From Leptospira sp. WS60.C2 (lineage in GTDB: Bacteria > Spirochaetota > Leptospiria > Leptospirales > Leptospiraceae): a stretch of 64,000 bases of DNA. The position numbers were made by a program, and so were the translations under genes. Location of the stretch: assembly GCF_040833955.1 (NCBI RefSeq), contig NZ_CP162133.1, forward strand, positions 248,001-312,000, in the 5' to 3' direction. Under the pieces are notes generated by a model. The model ran no database searches and had not been told where the DNA came from. It worked only from the letters and a program-made list of their open reading frames with translations. Each line of letters starts with the position of its first letter. Position 1 is the first letter of the stretch. This document shows, piece after piece, positions 1-9,632 of this stretch.

Positions 1-1311
1 TGCTTTCCCCATCGCATTCAGCGTTTTCGAGGCAGCACCTGGTTTAATGCCAATTAACTCTGATTTGGTGGAGAATTCATGAACCAATTCTCCATATGAA
101 TTTGTGATTTGAGAAACAACAGATGGCTCAAATAAAATCCCTCCATTTACGACGGCCGCCGCGGCTGTGATCAGTTGGATGGGTGTCACGGATACTCCTT
201 GTCCAATGGATAAAAAGTAAGGTGTACTTTTATTCCATTTATTTTGTGGAGGAAGGTATCCTTTCGCTTCATGAATGGAAAAATTAGTTCTTTTTCCAAA
301 TTTGAAACTATCCAAATAACGATAGTAAGTTGCTTCATCTATTTTTTGAGCAGCTTTGATGATTCCGACATTACAAGAATATTGAAGGATTTCGTCCAAA
401 TTTAAATGACCATGGTTATCGGTGCATCGAATCACAGTTTTCCCAATTTCTATATAACCAGGGCAATGGAATCTTTCTCCGGGCAAAATTTTACCTTCGT
501 TTAAGAGCATAAGAGCCACAAAAATTTTCATTGTGGAACCAGGTTCATACACATGGCGGATCGGCCAATTGGTGTGAGACTCAATCGGAAAGTCTTGAAA
601 ATGATTGGGGTCAAACGTAGGGAACGAAGCCATAGCCAGGATTTTACCAGTTTCTGTGTCCATGATCATCCCGATTCCACGTTTGGATGCAGTTTGTTGG
701 AAAGCTTTTTGTAAGGATTTTTCTAATCTGTATTGAATAATGCTATCAATTGTTAGATGAACATTATTTCCTTTTGTAGATTCAGCATCAGGTGTGGATA
801 GAAGCTCTAAGTTATACAACATCTCTATCCCGGAAAGTGCCTTGTCATCATCGTAACCAGTAAATCCAAGTAAACTTGCAGCTAGACTTCCTTGCGGGTA
901 AATTCGTTTGTATTCTTTTTCGACTCTGACGCCTGGTAACGAGAGTGCTTTGATTTTTTCAGCTTTCGATAATTCGATTTCTCGTTTTAATAAGAAATAA
1001 TTTTGTTTGTCTCTTATGATTTCTGTTAGTTTGTTTGTTGGTATTCCAAGGACTGGACTTAACTCTTGAGCGGTGAGATCTGGATCATAAATATTGGATG
1101 GATCAATTCCAACGGTTCCTGATTCTCTGGAGATCGCAAGTTCAATCCCTCGGCGATCATAAATGGTTCCTCGTTGAACAAACTTACTTGCTTTTAAGTT
1201 GATGATGTTTTCATTAAAGTAGGTGAGATACACCACACGAAAAAACAAAACGACAAATAATGATAAGATAAAATAAAAAATATACTTAAAGCGAAGTTTG
1301 TATTCTGTCAT
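1..1311 (-). CDS. ftsI: Class B penicillin-binding protein, FtsI-like (C-terminus outside window)
   Basis: Peptidoglycan DD-transpeptidase that cross-links septal or side-wall murein on the periplasmic face. The ATG is at 1309-1311 and 437 codons are open to the window edge. A short cytoplasmic start is followed by one membrane segment (about residues 8-28) and a dimerisation domain. The transpeptidase domain then shows EPGSTMK (catalytic Ser about 259, Lys about 262) and the second motif SCN (about 312). The KTG box must lie beyond base 1. EPGST and the FDPN segment resemble FtsI more than MrdA, but the assignment between these two rests on a few motifs. The gene lies 2 bases downstream of lepB, so the two are probably co-transcribed. 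Confidence 0.85.
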   Translation of the reverse strand, partial: MTEYKLRFKYIFYFILSLFVVLFFRVVYLTYFNENIINLKASKFVQRGTIYDRRGIELAISRESGTVGIDPSNIYDPDLTAQELSPVLGIPTNKLTEIIRDKQNYFLLKREIELSKAEKIKALSLPGVRVEKEYKRIYPQGSLAASLLGFTGYDDDKALSGIEMLYNLELLSTPDAESTKGNNVHLTIDSIIQYRLEKSLQKAFQQTASKRGIGMIMDTETGKILAMASFPTFDPNHFQDFPIESHTNWPIRHVYEPGSTMKIFVALMLLNEGKILPGERFHCPGYIEIGKTVIRCTDNHGHLNLDEILQYSCNVGIIKAAQKIDEATYYRYLDSFKFGKRTNFSIHEAKGYLPPQNKWNKSTPYFLSIGQGVSVTPIQLITAAAAVVNGGILFEPSVVSQITNSYGELVHEFSTKSELIGIKPGAASKTLNAMGKA

Positions 1312-1313
1312 CG

Positions 1314-1922
1314 TTAAAAATAAAAGATTACCTTTCCTTTGATTTTTTCAACAGGCACAAGCCCAAAGGATCTTGAATCAGTGGAATACTGTCGGTTGTC
1401 TCCCAGCAACAAATAATATCCTGGTGGAATTCTACCTTGTTTGTCCATGGCAAGGAAGGGAGAGTGGTGTCGATTTAAGAAGACAGAGGTAGATGGTTCA
1501 CTTGTGTAAGTTCCATTTGGAAGATAATTTTCTATTAACTCTGTTGAATCGATGAGCACTCGACCTGCTTGTATGGAATAAAATTCTCCAGGCAAACCTA
1601 TCACACGTTTCACGACAAGCTCATCTTCCTGACTCACGAATAACACTAAATCCAATTTGTTGATATTAGGATCTGTGTACAATAATTCTGTGCCAAAAAA
1701 TTTAGCGGAAATTGCAAATCCACCTTTCCAAACAAAGACTACTGACCCATGTTCTAGGGTTGGATACATGGAATTCCCTTGGACGGCGTAAATTTGGAAT
1801 AAAAAGACCCTGACAAATAGTAAAAAACAGAGAAATAAGAAGATGAAGAGGCTTCGTCTCAAGTATCGTTTGAATTTTAACCACCAATCGGGGCCTTTAG
1901 TTTCTGTTTCCATATCCATCAA
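1314..1922 (-). CDS. lepB: Signal peptidase I
   Basis: Membrane serine protease that removes signal peptides from exported proteins. A basic N-terminus and one strong membrane segment (about residues 23-44) precede the catalytic motif GNSMYPTL with Ser about 51. The Lys general base is in VVKRVIGLPGE (about 105), and the conserved GDNRQYSTDSRSFG box is at about 174-187. At 202 residues it is a compact one-span S26A enzyme. The start could be Met1, Met2 or Met4; the first is given. The gene ends 2 bases before the PBP start, consistent with an envelope operon. Confidence 0.94.
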   Translation of the reverse strand: MMDMETETKGPDWWLKFKRYLRRSLFIFLFLCFLLFVRVFLFQIYAVQGNSMYPTLEHGSVVFVWKGGFAISAKFFGTELLYTDPNINKLDLVLFVSQEDELVVKRVIGLPGEFYSIQAGRVLIDSTELIENYLPNGTYTSEPSTSVFLNRHHSPFLAMDKQGRIPPGYYLLLGDNRQYSTDSRSFGLVPVEKIKGKVIFYF

Positions 1923-2008
1923 AAAACGATAAAAATCATTCGTGCATTTTTCCCCTTTCCAAAGAATGGAAAAGGAAGTTTCCGTAAATCTGAAGCCTAG
2001 AGAAGTCT

Positions 2009-3358
2009 ATGTCACTTACAAAATATCAATTCCGAGCACAGTTTCGCTGTACCAATGACTCTTGTCGCAAAACGTACCCACTCCACCAAGTGATTTATTC
2101 CTGTTCCAGTTGTGGTGAACTTCTCAGTGTCGAACATGATTTAGACAGCCTGAAAAAAATCCCCGCCGAGGAATGGAAGTCTACATTTGAATCTCGTTTT
2201 CGTTCGAGCCAATTTCCCTATGCTTCTGGAGTTTGGGGAAAAAAAGAATGGGTTCTACCTGAAATCAAAGAGGAAAATATCATCACCTCTGGGGAAGGAA
2301 CGACCCATCTTTATGATGCTTCTCGATTTGCCAAAGACTTAGGTCTTGGAAGTTTACATGTCAAACAGTGCGGTGTTTCTCATACAGGGTCGTTCAAAGA
2401 TTTAGGAATGACAGTTCTCGTGAGCCAAGTGAACCAAATGATTGCCGATGGAGTTCCCATCAAGGCAGTTGCTTGTGCCTCTACAGGAGATACTTCCGCA
2501 GCCCTTGCTTCTTATGCTGCCAAAGCAGGAATTCCAGCCATTATTTTACTTCCAGCTAACAAGGTATCAACGGCACAGCTCATCCAACCTGTCTCGAATG
2601 GAGCCATCGTTCTTGCCTTAGAAACTGACTTTGATGGTTGTATGGCTGTGGTGAAAGAACTCACACAAGAAAAGTCCATTTACTTAGCAAATTCGATGAA
2701 TTCCCTTCGCATTGAAGGACAAAAATCAATATCCATCGAAATCACTCAACAACTCGGTTGGAAAGTGCCTGATTGGGTTGTGATCCCTGGTGGAAATTTG
2801 GGCAATGTATCAGCTCTTGGAATGGGATTTGAAATGTTATTGGAACTAGGTTTGATACAGAAACTTCCAAGGATCATATTGGCACAGGCAAAAAATGCGA
2901 GTCCATTGTATGAATCGTATAAGAAAGGTTTTGCGGAGTTTTCTCCCGTCACTGCTGAGAAAACCTTGGCTTCTGCGATTCAAATTGGAGATCCTGTCTC
3001 CGTGAAAAAAGCGATCCGTGTTCTGAAGAAATTCAACGGAATTGTCGAAGTGGCGACAGAAGAAGAATTGGCAAATGCGGCCGCCAAAGGGGATTTATAT
3101 GGACTCTACAACGATCCACATACGGGTGTGGCACTTGCCGCACTTCTAAAATCAATCCAATCAGGAGAGGTAAAACAAGGTGAGTCAGTGGTTGTGATTT
3201 CCACTGCGAATGGTCTCAAATTCACAGAATTCAAATTAGCCTTCCATGAAGGAAAGATTCCGAAAGTGGACGAAACCCTTCGGAATGTGATTTTACCATG
3301 CAAACCGACTTTGTCTGGTGTGATGGAAATTCTTGGCAAACATTTGAAGAAACCATAA
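2009..3358 (+). CDS. thrC: Threonine synthase
   Basis: PLP enzyme converting O-phosphohomoserine to threonine and phosphate, the last step of threonine synthesis in the cytoplasm. The N-terminus carries four cysteines in a zinc-ribbon-like pattern (about 14, 19, 32, 35), as in many thrC products. The PLP lysine is in SHTGSFKDLG (about 130), and the phosphate-binding ACASTGDTSAA segment follows. Length (449) is normal for this group. The AGAGAAG stretch just before ATG is a plausible ribosome site. It is divergent from lepB with an 86-base gap. The two plus-strand genes downstream have no known link to threonine. Confidence 0.95.
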   Translation: MSLTKYQFRAQFRCTNDSCRKTYPLHQVIYSCSSCGELLSVEHDLDSLKKIPAEEWKSTFESRFRSSQFPYASGVWGKKEWVLPEIKEENIITSGEGTTHLYDASRFAKDLGLGSLHVKQCGVSHTGSFKDLGMTVLVSQVNQMIADGVPIKAVACASTGDTSAALASYAAKAGIPAIILLPANKVSTAQLIQPVSNGAIVLALETDFDGCMAVVKELTQEKSIYLANSMNSLRIEGQKSISIEITQQLGWKVPDWVVIPGGNLGNVSALGMGFEMLLELGLIQKLPRIILAQAKNASPLYESYKKGFAEFSPVTAEKTLASAIQIGDPVSVKKAIRVLKKFNGIVEVATEEELANAAAKGDLYGLYNDPHTGVALAALLKSIQSGEVKQGESVVVISTANGLKFTEFKLAFHEGKIPKVDETLRNVILPCKPTLSGVMEILGKHLKKP

Positions 3359-3408
3359 ATCGCTAGACAAAACCTCATTCGGCTGGCAACTTCTTTAGGT
3401 TTATCGGT

Positions 3409-4119
3409 ATGTCCCAAGAGTTTTCTCTCAGTCCAGATTTTTGTCGTATAGTCGATCAGGCTGTTGAGGCAGGGAAAAAAATTTCCATGATCACCTATGT
3501 GATGGGAGACATAGGTGAGGCAAAACTCAAATACATCTTACATAAGATTTTGAGTACCTATGGTCGTGAAGATCTGATGGAACTCTTTTACACATCTGCA
3601 AAAGAATTGATCGTCAATTCAACAAAAGCGGCGATCAAACGGATCATTTTTAAAGAATTCGAACTAAACATACAGAGTTTAGAGGATTATGAAGAAGGAA
3701 TGAAACTCTTCAAATCGAGTTTGAATGAAAGAAAATTCCCCACCTACAAACAAAAAATGAGGGAATCTGGTCTTTTTGTAAAAATCACTTGTATCTATCA
3801 AAAAAACAAAATTGATTTAGAAATTAGAAATAATTTTCCATTACTTCCTATCGAAGCCAAAAGAGTAAAAGAAAAGTTTATCAATGCAAAAAAGTATGAT
3901 AATTTATTTGAATTCTTTATGGAACATGGCGACAGTACAGAAGGTGCGGGTATGGGAATCACAATGGTAGAAATATTATTGTCCCAATCAGGATTTGACC
4001 GTCGTTTATTTTCAATCTATTCATCAGAAAGGAAAAAGGAAACAGTAGCGCGAGTGGAAGTTCCATTGGATCATCATCCTAGAACAAATGGAACTCCTGA
4101 ACAACTGTTCGTAGAATAA
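3409..4119 (+). CDS. GHKL ATPase-like protein, unrecognised
   Basis: A 236-residue soluble protein with traces of a histidine-kinase-type ATP-binding fold. An N-box-like ELIVNSTKAA lies at about residues 66-75, and a G2-like EGAGMGITMVEILL at about 178-191. No dimerisation/phosphoacceptor histidine domain and no clear DxGxG box were seen, so it is unlikely to be a complete sensor kinase; an anti-sigma-kinase-like or degenerate nucleotide-binding role is possible. Its stop codon overlaps the next ATG in a TAATG junction, so it is translationally coupled to the 4119 gene and the two products probably act together. The family is inferred only from these two boxes. Confidence 0.6.
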   Translation: MSQEFSLSPDFCRIVDQAVEAGKKISMITYVMGDIGEAKLKYILHKILSTYGREDLMELFYTSAKELIVNSTKAAIKRIIFKEFELNIQSLEDYEEGMKLFKSSLNERKFPTYKQKMRESGLFVKITCIYQKNKIDLEIRNNFPLLPIEAKRVKEKFINAKKYDNLFEFFMEHGDSTEGAGMGITMVEILLSQSGFDRRLFSIYSSERKKETVARVEVPLDHHPRTNGTPEQLFVE

Positions 4120-5279
4120 TGTCAGAACTAAGCTCAAAAGCAGACCAACTAAAAAGACAAGCAGACCTTCTCGGTCTGACAAGAGAAGCCGTATTTACTG
4201 ATGAACAAGCCAAGGAAGTTTTACAAGGGAAAATTACAGATGGTTATCTTGTAAAAGTAAAAATAGATTTGGATAGTTTGAATGGTATGGTGCTCATTCT
4301 TGTGTCTTCCATACGAAAACACATTATGGAACTCTATGCCGTTGTGGGTACGTCTCCCACGTTTCGTCGCATTCGTACCTTTGCAGACCATGTTCAAATA
4401 TCTACAGACTTAGGTGATATTGGAAAATCAGGTGGATATGATCCTGCCATTTCAGAAAACATTGGTCGCGCCGTTCATAGAGCATTCACCAAAGAGAAGT
4501 TAGAAGAACTGCTTCCACTTTGGCAAAAAAAAGACCCATCCCACATTACGGAACTTTTGGAAAAACCAATCCTCACTGCGACAAAAGGAAGGAATATCAA
4601 ATTACAGGCAGAGGTTGATAAGATCTCCACAGCAAAGTTTCGGTATGAAAATCCTATGAAAGGTGTTATCCTTCCCATCCCGAGACCAGATGATGAAGCT
4701 GAGTCAGCACAAGATGCATCCATTCCCTCTATCTCCACAGAGCCACCCAAAGGGGAAGGTTCTGCTTTAGACAGACAGATTGCACAATTCCGAGTTGGTT
4801 TCCCAAAAGAACTCAATATGAAAACAGTGATTTCACCTATCAATGGCGTGGAGTTTGATAACCTAATCGAAGGAATGGAAATTTTATTCCGAGTTCCAAC
4901 AGAAACTCCTGAAGGATTGACGAATGCGCAGATTTTAGGGCTCATCGATGAAGAAGGGAAAATCAAAAAAGAACCTGTGGTGGGTAAATTTTTAGGAATT
5001 GCTAGCAACAAAACAGAATACCATATTTTTGCTGAAGGTCCTAATCAGTATTTATTTCACTCCGTAGAAGAACATCCAGTCAAAGTGGCGATTCCAAAAC
5101 CAGCGACAATTGCTGGCTCTGGTAACAAATCGGGCAACAGTGGATCACAAAAAAAGAAACCTGGCTCCAATCAGCCCCAAGAATCAAAATCTTCTGGCGC
5201 CAACTTATTCATGTTAATGGGAGCCTTCATCACTATCGTTCTGATTGGTGTGCTTATCTTTGTGATGGTGATTTTGTAA
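4119..5279 (+). CDS. Conserved hypothetical protein with C-terminal membrane anchor
   Basis: I do not recognise this 386-residue protein. The first 150 residues look like a compact soluble domain. A Pro/Ser/Glu-rich linker follows (about 185-215), then a second domain (about 220-320) and a Gly/Ser/Lys/Gln-rich linker. It ends in a single hydrophobic helix at about 362-386 that reaches the C-terminus, so it is a tail-anchored candidate with its bulk in the cytoplasm. No signal peptide is visible. It overlaps the GHKL-like gene by one base, which argues for a shared function, perhaps membrane recruitment of that partner. Confidence 0.65.
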   Translation: MSELSSKADQLKRQADLLGLTREAVFTDEQAKEVLQGKITDGYLVKVKIDLDSLNGMVLILVSSIRKHIMELYAVVGTSPTFRRIRTFADHVQISTDLGDIGKSGGYDPAISENIGRAVHRAFTKEKLEELLPLWQKKDPSHITELLEKPILTATKGRNIKLQAEVDKISTAKFRYENPMKGVILPIPRPDDEAESAQDASIPSISTEPPKGEGSALDRQIAQFRVGFPKELNMKTVISPINGVEFDNLIEGMEILFRVPTETPEGLTNAQILGLIDEEGKIKKEPVVGKFLGIASNKTEYHIFAEGPNQYLFHSVEEHPVKVAIPKPATIAGSGNKSGNSGSQKKKPGSNQPQESKSSGANLFMLMGAFITIVLIGVLIFVMVIL

Positions 5280-5355
5280 AGGGATATGCCAATTAATAAT
5301 AAGTATTTTCAATTGCTTATCTTCCTATTGGAAAGATAAGAATTACAAAAATGTC

Positions 5356-6381
5356 TTAATTCTTTTTCCAGCTCGCCCATTGGACGCGATTGGTTCCTGT
5401 CCCATCAATCGATACGATGACCCAAGTATCTTTTCCAAAAGCGATACCTTTCCAGGAATTGTTAGCTGCTGTTGCTCGTGCAGTCCATGAAATTCCATCG
5501 GTGGAAGTCATAATTCGATTGTTACCCGTAAATGATGCTGCCAAATACATTCCGTTCCCATACAAAACTTCATACCAATCGTTTTGTTCTGATGATGTAT
5601 GTGAAGTCCAATTGATTCCATTAGTTGATGTCATCACTCGATTTGTACCCGATCTAGCAACCGCAACAAATTTTCCTTTTCCATAGGTGACAGAGCGCCA
5701 GTCGTTTAGTTCAGCCGATGTACGGAGTGTCCAATTGATTCCGTCAGTGGAAGTTGCAACTTGATTGGTACCGGCGCCAGCGACAGCTACAAATAAATTG
5801 TTACCAAAAGTAACACTCCGCCAAGCGTTCGCAACAGGTGCAGACCTTGTTGTCCAGGTGATACCATCTGTTGAAGTTGCCCAGCTTCCTCCACTTGTGA
5901 CCGCAACAAAGATTCCATTTCCAAACGTAACCCAATCAAAAGTACTACTTGGACTAGTGCGTGCAGTCCAAGTGATGCCATCAGAGGAGCTCATGATTCG
6001 ATTTGTTCCACTATTTGCAACTGCTACGTAAATATTGTTACCATAAGCAACGCTGAGCCATTGGTTTGCTTCAGAAGCTGATCTTGCTGTCCAAGTAATT
6101 CCATCAGCAGAGGTCATCACTCGATTGGTTCCATCTTGTGAAACAGCAACAAATTGATTGGAAGCAAACAAAATCCCTGCCCAAACATTTGCCTCTGTGG
6201 CTTGTGCCAAAGTAAAACTACTGAGTGAACATGACTCGGGAGAAGTTTCACAAGTTTTTGACGCATTTAATAATAGATAGGCTTCTAAGAAAGTGCGAGA
6301 ATCGTTATTTGATTTCGAATAACAAGAATAAAATAGGAAAAAAATACAAATGATAAGGAAGAGAAACGAAAAAGAAAACTA
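5356..6381 (-). pseudogene. Repeat beta-propeller lipoprotein with out-of-frame 5' end
   Basis: The main frame encodes about seven repeats of roughly 40 residues, each with a pattern like W.SVTYGNGKFVAVA...GTNRVMTSTDGI.WT, typical of a BNR/sialidase-like propeller. The frame continues upstream past the TTG at 6208-6210 to a stop at 6379-6381. That extension encodes a hydrophobic stretch ending FLFYSC, a lipobox-like site with Cys at 6322-6324. No ATG, GTG or TTG lies in frame before the lipobox. A GTG at 6390-6392 with a well-placed GAGG lies in another frame; a one-base shift between about 6350 and 6375 would join it to the lipobox. It is therefore either a frameshifted gene, a sequencing error or a non-standard start. 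Probably an outer-membrane or surface lipoprotein; function unknown. Confidence 0.6.
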
Positions 6382-6473
6382 CAATTGAACACGAGATACC
6401 TCAAAAAATTTAAATCAAACCTCCATTATTAGAAGGGATCTGTGTTAGATTGCAAGAGATTATTTATCGTATT

Positions 6474-9077
6474 CTAACCCGCAACGACGATGTTCACGAG
6501 TTTGCCTTTGACAAAGATCTCTTTTTTGATTTCTTTGCCTGTCCAAAACGGCTTTGCCTTTTCCACTTCTTTGGCAAGAGCAATCGCTTCCTTTTCTTGG
6601 ATATCTCTTGGAGCTAAAAATTCCCCCCGCATCTTTCCATTCACTTGGACAACAATTGTGATATTAGCATCAATTAAATACTTCTCATCCCATTTTGGAT
6701 AGGGATGGTAAGCGAGAGATTCTTTGTGTCCTAGTTTTGCCCATAGTTCTTCTGCTAGGTGAGGTGCAAATGGAGACAGTGCTAAAACAAAAGGTTCCAA
6801 TACTTGTTTTGGTTTTCTTGGATTGCTTGTGAACTCATTGATGAAGATCATCATTTGAGAAACCGCTGTGTTAAAAGAAAAACTGTCGATATCGTCTTTT
6901 ACTTTTTTGATGGTGCGGTTAAGGGTTTTGAGCTCTGCTTCGTTAGGTTCGATGTCTTCTACAAAGAAGGATTCGTTATCACCTGAGTGAAAGAGACGCC
7001 AAACACGATTTAAAAATCGGAACACACCATCCACACCATTTTTACTCCATGGTTTGGACATCTCAAATGGACCCATAAACATCTCAAAAAGTCTTAGAGT
7101 ATCAGCACCATATTCAGAAACCACATCGTCTGGATTGACAACATTCCCTCGTGACTTAGACATTTTGCCTTTGTCTTCCCCAAGGATGAGACCTTGGTGG
7201 ACTAATTTTTTAAATGGCTCTGGTGTAGAGACATGGCCCAAATCAAAAAGGATTTTGTGCCAAAATCTGGAGTATAACAAATGTAATACGGCATGCTCTG
7301 CTCCACCCACATACACTTCGACAGGCATCCACATCTTTTCAAGTGTTGGATCAATGAGTTTCTCATTGTTTCTTGGATCAATGTAACGAAGGTAATAATA
7401 ACAAGAACCGGCCCACTGTGGCATGGTATTGGTTTCTCTTTTGCCGATTTCCCCTGTTTCTGGATCCTTATACACTAACCAATCTTTCGCAAGGGCAAGA
7501 GGAGATTCACCTGTTCCAGAAGGTTTGAATTCTTCCAAATCAGGAAGAACTAAAGGAAGTTCAGATTCTTTCAGGGCTTTTGGTGTTCCGTCTTCAAAAT
7601 GCACAAGAGGGATGGGCTCTCCCCAATACCTTTGTCTGGCAAACAGCCAATCTCTGAGTTTGAATTGGATTTTTTTACGACCGATGCCTTTTTTCTCTGC
7701 CCAATCCACCATTGTTTGGAAGGCATCTTTGTAAGATTTTCCATCTAACTGCACTTCTGCGGAAGAGGAGTTGATACAAACTGATTCCTTGGAATCAAAT
7801 GCAAGATTGGGTTCCATTTTCCCATCAATCACTTGTTTGATGGAAAGTTGGAATTTTACAGCAAAATCATAGTCACGTTGGTCGTGCGCTGGAACCGCCA
7901 TAATGGCACCAGTTCCATAGGAAATTAATACATAATCAGAGATATAAATAGGAACTTTGATGGAAGGATCTGTTGGTAAACTTGCATAACTACCAGTGAA
8001 TACACCCGTTTTGTCTTTATTCAGCTCTGTTCGTTCTAAATCACTTTTTAGAGAACAATCCTTTTGATAAGATTCAACCGCTTGCTTTTGTTCGGTAGTG
8101 GTGAGTTCCGCAACCAATGGATGTTCCGGTGCCAGAACTAGATACGTCGCACCAAAAATTGTATCAGGTCGTGTTGTATACACAGTGATGTCTTTGGATA
8201 AGTGAGGAACATGGAAGTTGATTTCTAAACCTTCCGACTTTCCAATCCAATTTCTCTGCATTTCGAGCGTGGATGGTGGCCATTCACAAAGAGATAGATC
8301 ATTTAAAAGTCGTTCCGCATAAGCAGTGATGCGCATCATATATTGGCGCATTGGTTTTCGTTCGACAGAATACCCTTTGGATGTCCATTCTTCCACTTCT
8401 TCGTTGGCAAGAACAGTTCCGAGAGCCTCACACCAATTCACAGGGATATTGGCTTCATACACCAACCGGAAATGGGACAAAATGTCCTCTTTATCTTTGC
8501 GAGATTTGGATTTCCATTCAGAAGCAGTGAATTGGATCCCTTTCGGTAGTTCTATCCCTTCAAATTGGCGAGACCCTTCGGATTCCAAAGTTTTGATGAG
8601 AGTTTCGATCGGAAGGGCTTTGTTTGCCTTTCTGTCAAAATAGGAATTGTAGATCTGTAAAAAAATCCACTGGGTCCAACGGTAATAATCCGGGTGCGTG
8701 GTGGAAATTTCCCTGTTCCAGTCGTAAGAAAGGCCTAGGCTTTTGATCTGACGGCGGAAGGTATCAATGTTGTTTTTTGTGGTAATACGAGGGTGAATGC
8801 CCGTTGTCATGGCATATCGTTCTGCAGGCAGTCCAAAGGCGTCCCAGCCCATGGGGTGCAAAACCTCGTATCCTTCCATACGTTTGAGGCGTGAAATGAT
8901 GTCAGTGGCTGTGTATCCTTCTGGGTGCCCAACGTGAAGGCCAGCACCACTTGGGTAAGGAAACATGTCTAAACAATAGTATTTAGGTTTGGATGAGTGT
9001 GCGTTTGTGCGAAAGGTCTGGTGGTCGTCCCAGTATTTTTGCCATTTTTGTTCAATATCTTGGAATGGATAATTCAT
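6474..9077 (-). CDS. leuS: Leucyl-tRNA synthetase
   Basis: Class I aminoacyl-tRNA synthetase charging tRNA-Leu. The HIGH-type motif appears as HVGH at about residues 48-51, followed by PEGYTATDI. The KMSKS motif is at about 638-642. An editing (CP1) domain lies between, including the TTRPDT and [15 protein letters not shown] segments that hydrolyse misacylated tRNA. The anticodon-binding domain and C-terminal domain follow. Length (867) fits bacterial LeuRS. No clear Shine-Dalgarno precedes the ATG. A small cysteine-motif gene ends 29 bases upstream on the same strand. Confidence 0.97.
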   Translation of the reverse strand: MNYPFQDIEQKWQKYWDDHQTFRTNAHSSKPKYYCLDMFPYPSGAGLHVGHPEGYTATDIISRLKRMEGYEVLHPMGWDAFGLPAERYAMTTGIHPRITTKNNIDTFRRQIKSLGLSYDWNREISTTHPDYYRWTQWIFLQIYNSYFDRKANKALPIETLIKTLESEGSRQFEGIELPKGIQFTASEWKSKSRKDKEDILSHFRLVYEANIPVNWCEALGTVLANEEVEEWTSKGYSVERKPMRQYMMRITAYAERLLNDLSLCEWPPSTLEMQRNWIGKSEGLEINFHVPHLSKDITVYTTRPDTIFGATYLVLAPEHPLVAELTTTEQKQAVESYQKDCSLKSDLERTELNKDKTGVFTGSYASLPTDPSIKVPIYISDYVLISYGTGAIMAVPAHDQRDYDFAVKFQLSIKQVIDGKMEPNLAFDSKESVCINSSSAEVQLDGKSYKDAFQTMVDWAEKKGIGRKKIQFKLRDWLFARQRYWGEPIPLVHFEDGTPKALKESELPLVLPDLEEFKPSGTGESPLALAKDWLVYKDPETGEIGKRETNTMPQWAGSCYYYLRYIDPRNNEKLIDPTLEKMWMPVEVYVGGAEHAVLHLLYSRFWHKILFDLGHVSTPEPFKKLVHQGLILGEDKGKMSKSRGNVVNPDDVVSEYGADTLRLFEMFMGPFEMSKPWSKNGVDGVFRFLNRVWRLFHSGDNESFFVEDIEPNEAELKTLNRTIKKVKDDIDSFSFNTAVSQMMIFINEFTSNPRKPKQVLEPFVLALSPFAPHLAEELWAKLGHKESLAYHPYPKWDEKYLIDANITIVVQVNGKMRGEFLAPRDIQEKEAIALAKEVEKAKPFWTGKEIKKEIFVKGKLVNIVVAG

Positions 9078-9106
9078 CGACTAACGTAGAGAAAGTGTAG
9101 TTAATT

Positions 9107-9331
9107 CTACTTTCTCACGGAGTCGATGATTTTTACAAGCTTTTTGAAACTCTTGGACAAACAAACTTTGCAGAGATTGTATTGATAAAGGGTTGTGACG
9201 GAACCACATTCCGCACAAGGTTTAACATTGTTGATTTTCACATTCATAAAGTCTGCAGTATTTATCTTTGTATTGCATTCGAGCATTCTATATTTACCTG
9301 TATGAGTCCGCTTATCGACAGTGCTGTTCAT
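9107..9331 (-). CDS. Small four-cysteine (zinc-ribbon-like) protein
   Basis: A 74-residue basic protein. The C-terminal half has CAECG and LCKVCLS, two CxxC knuckles about 15 residues apart, which is a likely zinc-ribbon or treble-clef site. The ATG at 9329-9331 has GGGGAAG just upstream, supporting this start. It lies 29 bases upstream of leuS on the same strand and may be co-transcribed. The family is not recognised; a nucleic-acid-binding or regulatory role is only suggested by the cysteine pattern and basic C-terminus. Confidence 0.55.
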   Translation of the reverse strand: MNSTVDKRTHTGKYRMLECNTKINTADFMNVKINNVKPCAECGSVTTLYQYNLCKVCLSKSFKKLVKIIDSVRK

Positions 9332-9632
9332 AACTTCCCCAAAAACCCTAAAAAACAGGGCAGGGGAAACACTACGATGAAGTTACTTTATATGAAACCC
9401 ACCCTTTGGGGTCAAAAAAAATTAGGATGTACACACAAAAAGATAAGGAATTTTTTCTAAGTTTTTTTTTGCCATGGTGCAATAGAATTGGAACGAAAAT
9501 GAAAATTAAAAAAAAGATAATTGTAATTCAAAATTTTGAAAAATCGTTGTTAGGTGGCATTTTATTGGATAAGTGCCCGATATTAGTCATGAGTTATTTG
9601 TTAGGCGATAATTAGTTTGGGGGAAAAACCTA
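9332..9632. other. Intergenic region between divergent genes
   Basis: About 300 bases separate the divergent small cysteine protein and the ABC operon. The sequence is very A/T-rich with long A and T runs and must hold promoters for both directions. I could not assign a convincing -35/-10 pair. A 69-codon plus-strand frame inside it (9406-9615) has low-complexity lysine-rich composition and no ribosome site, and is probably not a gene. Confidence 0.4.

Noticed and set aside
5316..5340. Hairpin between convergent genes as terminator
   Set aside because: The 10-base arms have a bulge and no T-run follows in either direction, so it is too weak to call.
9406..9615. 69-codon frame in the gap before the ABC operon
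   Set aside because: Low-complexity lysine-rich product, no ribosome site, in an A/T-rich promoter region.
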